Source of the DNA: CAWEHT01 sp963808455
GTDB taxonomy: Bacteria > Chloroflexota > Anaerolineae > CG2-30-64-16
Assembly: GCA_963808455.1 (NCBI GenBank)
Contig: CAWEHT010000310.1
Span: 1 to 22,352, forward strand
Direction: 5' to 3'
Length of the DNA: 22,352 nt
Shown here one piece after another: positions 16,946-22,352 of the stretch. Every line of letters begins with the position of its first letter. Within the stretch, counting starts at the first letter, position 1. Both the position numbers and the translations under genes were made by a program. Under the pieces are notes generated by a model. The model made no database searches. It saw only the letters and a list, made by a program, of their open reading frames with translations, and was not told the DNA's origin.

Positions 16946-17330
16946 TACCGACATCAGCCCGATCACCGAGCCCATCAGCGCCAGCGCGACGCGGCCGACC
17001 TGGGCGGCGACGAAGCGCTGGTCGCGCTCATCGGAGAACAAGCGCATGTTCAGGATAAAGGACCCGCGCTCCAGGCTGGCCGAGATGCGATCGATGCGGC
17101 GCGGCAGGCGATGCAGGATCGGCGCCAACGCCAGGACCTCCTCCTGCACCGTCTTGCGCAGGGCCGGGAGAGTGATGTTTTCCCGCACGAGCGTCGCCTC
17201 GTGGGCGCGCGCCTCGGCGATCATGTCGAAGTTGGGGGCGAGTAGACGCAGCGTGCCTTCCAGCGTGACCAGGGCGCGGATCACGGCGCCAATCTCCGGG
17301 TCGTGCTTCAAGTAGCCGATTGGGCCACAT
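16931..17330 (-). pseudogene. UbiB/AarF-like kinase C-terminal fragment
   Basis: The minus strand encodes about 120 residues that resemble the C-terminal part of UbiB/ABC1 atypical kinases: VIRALVTLEGTLRLLAPNFDMIAEAR, later LHRLPRRIDRISASLERG and a final hydrophobic helix VALALMGSVIGLMSVT. The N-terminal kinase core is missing; the homologous part ends at the R2 repeat. The end at 16931 also lacks a family-like terminus. I read it as a remnant. Confidence 0.6.
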
Positions 17331-17348
17331 AAAGCATGTCTATCCATC

Positions 17349-17475
17349 CCATCCACCAATCGGTGGATGCGGCTTTCCACCGCTCGACCTGCGAACAGCA
17401 ATCGACAAATGCTTGAACCGGCTGCACCGGCGTCCCATACTTCCATGCGAGATGTGGCGAGTGAAAGGAGAAACG
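17349..17475 (+). repeat. 127-bp repeat R2
   Basis: Second copy of the element at 14314-14440, aligned without gaps. It starts with a hairpin (ATCCACC/GGTGGAT) and ends with GAAAGGAGAAACG. A response-regulator fragment starts 30 bp downstream on the same strand. Confidence 0.75.
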
Positions 17476-17504
17476 GACTGCGAACAACTTTGAGCGTCTG
17501 AGCA

Positions 17505-17685
17505 GTGACCAGGATTGTTGGCGATCACCCGGTCGTGTGCACCGGACTCGAGGGGATGCTGGCGAGCCAGCCGGAGATCGCGGTGATCGGCGAGGCGACG
17601 AACGGCCGAAAGCCCTCGAGCCGGCAAAGCGGCTGCGCTCCGACGTGGTCCTGATGGACCTACGCATGGCTGGCTTGTCCCTAAG
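17505..17685 (+). pseudogene. Response-regulator receiver-domain fragment
   Basis: From GTG 17505 the plus strand reads TRIVGDHPVVCTGLEGMLASQPEIAVIGEATNGR, which follows the NarL/FixJ receiver pattern; after a frame change near 17610 it continues as ALEPAKRLRSDVVLMDLRMAG, containing the phospho-acceptor Asp. Two residues seem lost in the first strand (normally ILIVDDHP). The sequence stops abruptly at the 3' end of the neighbouring MarR gene, and no output domain remains. Confidence 0.75.
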
Positions 17686-17686
17686 A

Positions 17687-18223
17687 CTATCCAGGCCGCC
17701 TGGCCTCCTGGTTTGTCTCCCCGGTCTGCGCGATCGGCACCCCAGCCGCGGCGCGATCGTCAAGCGCCCCGCTCGAGCGGCGCTCGTTCTGTACAGCCTG
17801 TCTTGCCAGCAGCGCTTTCAGCGTACGCAGGCCACCTGCCATGGCTGCCATCTCGTCTTCCGGAAGCCCGGCCAGGGCTTGCGAGAGGCGCTCTTGAACT
17901 TCCTCTCGGACGGCCCGCGACTTCCGGTAGGCCAGATCGGTCATGTGCAGCCGCACCAGGCGCTGGTCCTGGGGATCGGGCCGCTTCTCAAGCATCCCTT
18001 GCATCACCAGGTCGTCGACAGTGGTCGAGACCTGCGATTTGGCCATGCCGCTGCGCCGCGCCACCTCGCTAAGCGTGATGCCCTCTTCTGTGCGGATCTG
18101 GTCCAGTACCGCCATGGCGGCGGCCGACAGCCCATGCGCTTCCATGACAGCCCGCACGTGCACCACAATGGTTCGCCTCACGTCTTCCAACAACTCGACT
18201 AATTCCACCTGTAGCTCGGCCAC
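17687..18223 (-). CDS. MarR-family regulator, copy 2 (intact)
   Basis: Intact winged-helix MarR-type regulator of 178 aa. The N-terminal dimerisation helix (VELVELLEDVRR) is followed by the DNA-binding domain: residues 35-72 are identical to copy 1 and the wing is KRPDPQDQRLVRLHMT. The C-terminal ~35 residues are polar and low-complexity. I chose GTG 18223 because it aligns with the starts of copy 1 and the 15889 remnant and follows GAGGTGG; TTG 18238 is also in frame. It has its own promoter with a partly degenerate operator (D). It lies downstream of the exporter genes on the same strand, so it may sense a substrate of that exporter; this is inference from position. Confidence 0.9.
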   Translation of the reverse strand: MAELQVELVELLEDVRRTIVVHVRAVMEAHGLSAAAMAVLDQIRTEEGITLSEVARRSGMAKSQVSTTVDDLVMQGMLEKRPDPQDQRLVRLHMTDLAYRKSRAVREEVQERLSQALAGLPEDEMAAMAGGLRTLKALLARQAVQNERRSSGALDDRAAAGVPIAQTGETNQEARRPG

Positions 18224-18240
18224 CCCACCACCTCGCAATC

Positions 18241-18313
18241 CGTTTCATACAGAACGTTCTAATCGTATTGTGCCACCTGCGGCGATTATCACCAAGACCG
18301 CCCTTCCAGTAAG
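18241..18313 (-). promoter_or_regulatory. Promoter and operator D of marR copy 2
   Basis: Minus strand: -35 CTTACT (18308-18313), a 17-bp spacer, -10 GATAAT (18285-18290), then an operator at 18241-18256 (CGTTCT-GTAT-GAAACG on the sense strand), 28 bp after the -10 box. One half-site is degenerate relative to sites A-C. An overlapping palindrome, AGAACGTTCT (18251-18260), may add a second register. Confidence 0.7.
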
Positions 18314-18345
18314 TGAGGAGTCCAATCCTGAGCATCGCGTGGTTG

Positions 18346-19275
18346 TCAGTGCCTGCCCGCCAAGGCCATGAACACATCCTCCAGACCGGGCTCGGCCGGC
18401 AGGACGGAGGCCGAGACGCCCAAGGGGCCGAGGGCAGCCAGCAAGGTGTCCGCGGTGTGGCCGCCTTCTTGGGTGATGGCATGCACGCGGTCGCCGCGCA
18501 GGCCCACCTGGAAAACGCCGGGCACGTGCTCAAGCGCCTCGACGGTGGGAACGAGGGCCGCCGGATCCACCAGGATGTCCCATGTCGGCCCCGGCAGCAT
18601 CGTGCTCTTGAGGCAGCTCGGCGTGTCCATGGCCAGCAGGTGGCCCAGGTGCATGACGCCGAGCCGGTTGCAGTACTCGGCCTCGTCCATATAGTGCGTG
18701 GTGACGAAAATGGTTGTGCCAGACCAAGCCAGCGAGTCGATGAGGTCCCAAAAGACGCGGCGGGCCGCCGGGTCAACGCCGCTCGTCGGCTCGTCGAGCA
18801 TGAGCAGCTTCGGGCCATGCACAAGGGCGATCCCCAGCGCCAACCGCTGGCGCCAGCCTGTGGATATCTCACCGGCGCGCGCATTCTCGTGGCCCTCCAA
18901 CCCCACCACGTGCAAGGCCTCCGCCACGTGCTTGGCGCTTTCCCGAGGGCCCAGGCCATAGAGGCCCGCGTAGAACTCCAGGTTTTCGACCACCGAGAGC
19001 TCGTCGTAGAGGGCGAATTTCTGGCTCATGTAGCCGACGATAGGGCGGATCCGGTTGCCCTCATGGCCAATGTCGTGGCCCAAGACGCGGGCCGTGCCTG
19101 ATGTCGGGTGAAGGAGCCCCGGCAGCATGCGGATGGTGGTTGTCTTGCCGCTCCCGTTGGGTCCCAGATAGCCGACGATCTCTCCGGCAGGTACCTCGAA
19201 CGAGACGTCGTCGACTGCCGTAAAGTCTCCGAATTTCTTTGTCAGGTGCTCCACCTTGACGGCCAACTCAGCCAT
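18346..19275 (-). CDS. ABC exporter ATPase, second (YbhF/Drr-type)
   Basis: ATP-binding subunit of 309 aa for an ABC-2-type exporter; it would power the permease encoded upstream. Walker A is GPNGSGKT (38-45), the Q-loop is near Q85, Walker B is LLMLDEPTSG (157-166), and the H-loop is H194 in FVTTHYMDE. The signature, normally LSGGQ, is ISTGW (137-141), a variant known to me from other ATPases of this type. The C-terminal ~80 residues form the extension typical of drug/antibiotic exporters, ending VFMALAGRH. The ATG at 19275 overlaps the stop of the first ATPase by 8 bp. It is the last gene of the exporter unit; the marR copy 2 promoter follows. Confidence 0.9.
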   Translation of the reverse strand: MAELAVKVEHLTKKFGDFTAVDDVSFEVPAGEIVGYLGPNGSGKTTTIRMLPGLLHPTSGTARVLGHDIGHEGNRIRPIVGYMSQKFALYDELSVVENLEFYAGLYGLGPRESAKHVAEALHVVGLEGHENARAGEISTGWRQRLALGIALVHGPKLLMLDEPTSGVDPAARRVFWDLIDSLAWSGTTIFVTTHYMDEAEYCNRLGVMHLGHLLAMDTPSCLKSTMLPGPTWDILVDPAALVPTVEALEHVPGVFQVGLRGDRVHAITQEGGHTADTLLAALGPLGVSASVLPAEPGLEDVFMALAGRH

Positions 19276-20270
19276 GTAGCGCCTCCGGCTCGGCACGTTG
19301 TGCCTCCGACTCGGCAAGCACTGCCTCCCGCTCGAGAAGCGAAATGAAGACATCTTCCAGCGACGACGGAATGGGACGAATCGCCTCCACCTGCACGCCG
19401 GCCGCGGCCAGGGCCAGCGGCAGACGCTGGCAAGGGCCGTCGTCGATGCCGGGGCCGGCGCAGTCAGCAGTGCGCAGGCGGAGGTGCAGGCGATCCCCAA
19501 AGGCCACCACGTTCTCCACGTCGGGGTCTGCCAGGCAGATATCCCTGGCAATATGCTTGGGCTGGGCCACCAGCTCCACGATGCGCCCGGCGAGCAGCGC
19601 CTCGAGATCGCGCGGGGTGCCCTCCGTCAGGATGCGCCCGGCGTACATGAAGCCCAGCCGGCTGCAGCGCGCGGCTTCATCCATATAAGGTGTGCTGACG
19701 ACGACACCCACCCCTTCGCTCATCAGCCGGATTATGAGCTGCCAAAAGTCCTGGCGCGTCACCGGGTTCGACGCCCGTCGTCGGTTCGTCGAGCAGCAGC
19801 AGCCTGGGGCGATGGATGAGGGCACAGGCAAGGCTCAGCTTTTGCCTCATCCCACCCGACAACTGCTCGGCGCGACGCGCCTCGAACCCGCTCAGTCCCA
19901 CGAAGCCAAGCAGCTCCGCCGAACGCTGCGCGATCTCGCCACGCGGGAAACTGTGCGCCGCGGCGAAAAAGCTCAGGTTCTCGGCGACCGTCAGCTCACC
20001 GTAGAGCGAGAAACGCTGCGCCAGGTAGCCCACCTGCGCCAGCGCTGCGCCGCCGCGCTCCCGGAGGTCGTGCCCCATGATGCGCACCTCGCCGCCCGCC
20101 GAGTGCAGCGCACCGACCAGGAGCCGCATCGTGGTGGTCTTGCCGGCGCCATCCGGACCCACCAGCCCGTAAGCCTGGCCGGGCTCTACCAGCAGGCTGA
20201 CGCCGTTGACTGCCTTTGTCGCGCCGTAGCTCTTGCGCAGATCGTGCGCTTCCAGAATGGGCGTCCTCAT
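19268..20270 (-). CDS. ABC exporter ATPase, first (YbhF/Drr-type; frameshifted)
   Basis: Partner ATPase of about 333 aa. Walker A is GPDGAGKT (38-45), the signature LSGGM (137-141) is near canonical, and Walker B is LLLLDEPTTG (157-166). The H-loop position reads VSTPYMDEA, so the switch His is Pro194. An extra A near 19773 breaks the frame at TTGV/DPVTRQDFW; without it the protein is continuous. In E. coli YbhF the two ATPase halves are fused; here they are separate overlapping genes. It starts 8 bp after the adaptor gene stop and overlaps the second ATPase gene. Confidence 0.9.
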
Positions 20271-20278
20271 CGCAGGTC

Positions 20279-21689
20279 TCACTTCACCACCCTGGCGGCG
20301 CCGCTCACCAGAAACGTGACGTTGGCCGGCATGCCCGGTTTGAGCAGGTTCTGCGGGTTGGAAAGCGCCAGTTTGATCCCGTAGACCGTCGTCAGCCGCC
20401 CGGCGGGCGTCTGCACGTTGTTCGGGCTGAACTCGGCCTGGTCCGCAATCCACTGCACAGTACCGTCAAAGCTTTGGCCGGGGAATGAGTCGGCGGTGAC
20501 TCGTGCCCGGTCTCCGAGGCGAACGACCCCATATTCATTCTCCGGCAGATACACCGTCAGAGTCAGATTGCCCAGATCGCCCATCGTCAGGAGGGCGCCG
20601 CCGGGCAGCGCCATTTCGCCTGGCTCCGCCGACCGGCTGAGGATTACGCCGTCGCTGGGCGAGACGATGCTCGTGCGCGCGATCTGCTCGTCGAGCAGGG
20701 CGACTTGCGCTTGCGCCTCGGCTACCTGGCTGGCTGCCGCCTGCGCCTGCGCCTTCGCTGCTGCCACTTGCGCGACAGCCGCCTGGATCTGCTGTACGGG
20801 ATTGCCGGCCAACAGCAGGCTCAGATTATCCTGCTCGGCTGCCAGCGTCGCCTGGGAAGCCGCCAGGCTGGCCTGGGATTGGCTGACCACAGCGGAAGCC
20901 TGCATGACACCAGCCTCGGCCTGATCGACAGCGCCCCGGGTCTGGTCGAGCTGTGGTGCAGCGCCCGAAAGCACCGCCTCATAGCTGGCCTTGGCGGCAT
21001 CCAGCGCCAACGTGGCCTGCTGCAGCGCCGTCGATTGGGGCATCATCGCGATCCTGGGCTGGGTCTTGACCTGATCGTAGGCCGCCTGCGCCTGCTGCAC
21101 GGCCGCCGCCGCTTGCTGGTATTGGTCCAGCGCCGCGGTGACCTGCTCCGGATGCGAGCTCTGCTCCAGGTCCGCATAGGCTGCCACGGCCTGCGAACGC
21201 TGCGCCTGGGCTGCCTGCAGCGCCCCGCTCGCCTGCTGGAGCTGGCCCTGGGCGGTGACGACACGGTCCTGGTCGGCCGCCACGGCCTGTTGTTCGGCCG
21301 AGATTCGCTGTGACCGGGCGCCGGCGCGGCAGCAGATCGAGCTGCGCCTGGGCGGCGGCCTGGTTGGCTACGGCGGCCGACTGCGAGTTCTCGGCGGCCG
21401 CTACGGAAGCTTCGGCTTGCTTGAGTTGCGCCTGCAACTCTGTAGGGTCCAATTGCACGAGAGCCTGCCCGGCCTTCACGACATCCCCTTCATCCACCAG
21501 CATCGACGAGATGCGACCCTCAGCTTCGGCCGAAATCGTGACGTCCGTCGCCTCGATGGTGCCTTCCGCCGCGAGGTAGCTCGATACCGATTGGGCTTCG
21601 GCGCGCCCGACCCACCAGCGATAGCCGCCAAATACGGCCAGGGCGGCGACAACGACGACGATCAAGATACCGCGTGCTCTACTTGACAT
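20279..21689 (-). CDS. HlyD/YbhG-type periplasmic adaptor protein (frameshifted)
   Basis: Membrane-fusion protein of about 469 aa that would connect the exporter to the envelope. An N-terminal signal anchor (ILIVVVVAALAVFGGYRWW) precedes a lipoyl/biotinyl-like segment (AEGTIEATDVTISAEAEGRI, VDEGDVVKAGQALVQLD), then a very long Ala/Gln-rich coiled coil (about residues 75-300), the second lipoyl half (SIVSPSDGVILSRSAEPGE) and a beta-barrel ending VTFLVSG. An extra C near 21330 breaks the frame (QLDLL then RAGARSQRISAEQQAV); removing it restores continuity. It starts 38 bp after the permease stop. The long hairpin is typical for adaptors reaching an outer component, so a two-membrane envelope is suggested but not proven. 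Confidence 0.88.
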
Positions 21690-21727
21690 ACAGTCCTCCA
21701 AAAGGTGTGCCCATTGCCTATTTGTCT

Positions 21728-22352
21728 TCAGTCCAATGTTCTCCGAAAACGCAGCGCGGCCGCCCCCATGATCACGACTGCGAAGATCGCCAGCGCTTCG
21801 ATGTCTGGCCAAAGCGCGTCGACCCCCACGCCCTTCAGGACGATGCCGCGTGCGATGACGATAAAGTAGCGCACCGGCACAGCGTAGCTCAGCCACTGCA
21901 ACACACTCGGCATGGCAGCCAGCGGGAAGAACAAGCCCGAGAGGTATAGCGACGGCAGCAGGATGAACACCGACGTCATCTGGGCTTCCTGCTGGGTATG
22001 GGCCAGGGTCGAGATGAAGAGCCCGATGCCCAGGGTTGTGATCAGGTATAGCACGGACAGCAACAGCAACAGTGGTATGCTCCCGTTAAATGGGCACGCC
22101 GAAGATCAAGGCGCCCAGCCCGAGGACGAGCATCGTTGCCAGCAAGCCGACGAACAGGAAAGTGACCAGCTTGCCGATCATCAGCTCGATCGGTTGGAGG
22201 GGCGTGACCGCCAGCTGCTCGATAGTGCCCCGTTCACGCTCGCGGACAATGGACAGCGCGGTGAGATTGCCGGTGAGAAACATCAAGATGAGGCCGATGA
22301 GGGCGGGGATCATGTAGTAGGCGCTGACCAGGTCCGTGTTAGACCAGACCTG
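21728..22352 (-). CDS. ABC-2 type permease (partial, frameshifted)
   Basis: Membrane component of the exporter (YbhS/YbhR-like). The N-terminal part lies beyond the window edge. The visible C-terminal half has helices around LIGLILMFLTGNLTAL, the family motif VRERERGTIEQLAVTPLQP, then FVGLLATMLVLGLGALIFGV, LLLLSVLYLITTLGIGLFIS, the segment HTQQEAQMTSVFILLPSLYLSG, and a final helix near ALAIFAVVIMGAAAL. An extra A near 22090 breaks the frame (FGVP then FNGSIPLL). Only one permease is visible; a second, as in YbhS plus YbhR, could lie upstream. It is the first visible gene of the exporter unit, so the unit's own promoter is outside the window. Confidence 0.88.

Overview
The window is GC-rich bacterial chromosome, densely coded on both strands. 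Gene content fits an environmental bacterium, most likely Chloroflexota (Anaerolineae-like): a nuoC-nuoD fusion, nuoB and nuoI with long Ala/Pro-rich tails, an endonuclease III of the SQNTSD type, a PH/SHOCT membrane protein, UPF0173 and Mrp. This placement is an inference from gene style, not a database match. I see no rRNA, tRNA, CRISPR array or intact insertion sequence.

Layout. (1) 161-1643, plus: a LuxR-type regulator overlapping an endonuclease III-like glycosylase. (2) 1680-7187, plus: aldehyde dehydrogenase, a small protein, then nuoB, nuoCD and nuoI, which encode the quinone-module subunits of complex I; no nuoA or nuoH accompanies them. A strong hairpin at 7274-7310 closes this block. 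(3) 7333-9166, minus: a UPF0175/DUF3368 toxin-antitoxin pair and a membrane PH/SHOCT protein. (4) 9466-13495, plus: a compact five-gene set (UPF0173 hydrolase, membrane-anchored DUF1858 protein, Cys-rich protein, FAD oxidoreductase, Mrp ATPase) ending in a strong terminator. (5) 13782-18223: a mosaic of duplications and gene remnants built around MarR-type regulators. It holds two MarR genes, a MarR 5' fragment, a small membrane protein, a secreted SH3/beta-propeller protein, two copies of a 127-bp repeat, and fragments of a glycosyltransferase, a UbiB-like kinase and a response regulator. (6) 18346-22352, minus: a YbhGFSR/Drr-type exporter (two ATPases, a periplasmic adaptor, and a permease cut by the window edge).

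The most interesting signal is in region 5. Four promoters share one architecture: a -35 box, exactly 17 bp, a GATAAT -10 box, then an inverted repeat CGTTCT-N4-AGAACG (one copy degenerate). They lie in front of both MarR genes, the MarR fragment that leads into the beta-propeller gene, and the membrane protein gene. The two MarR proteins are identical through the DNA-binding helices, so they probably read the same operator. This looks like a small duplicated MarR regulon beside an export system.

About half of the larger genes carry single-base indels (mostly +1), and one carries an in-frame amber codon, yet motifs on both sides are intact. This looks more like uncorrected sequence error than decay, except at 15.8-17.7 kb, where genes are truncated at one or both ends. 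Coordinates of interrupted genes are given for the whole reconstructed gene.
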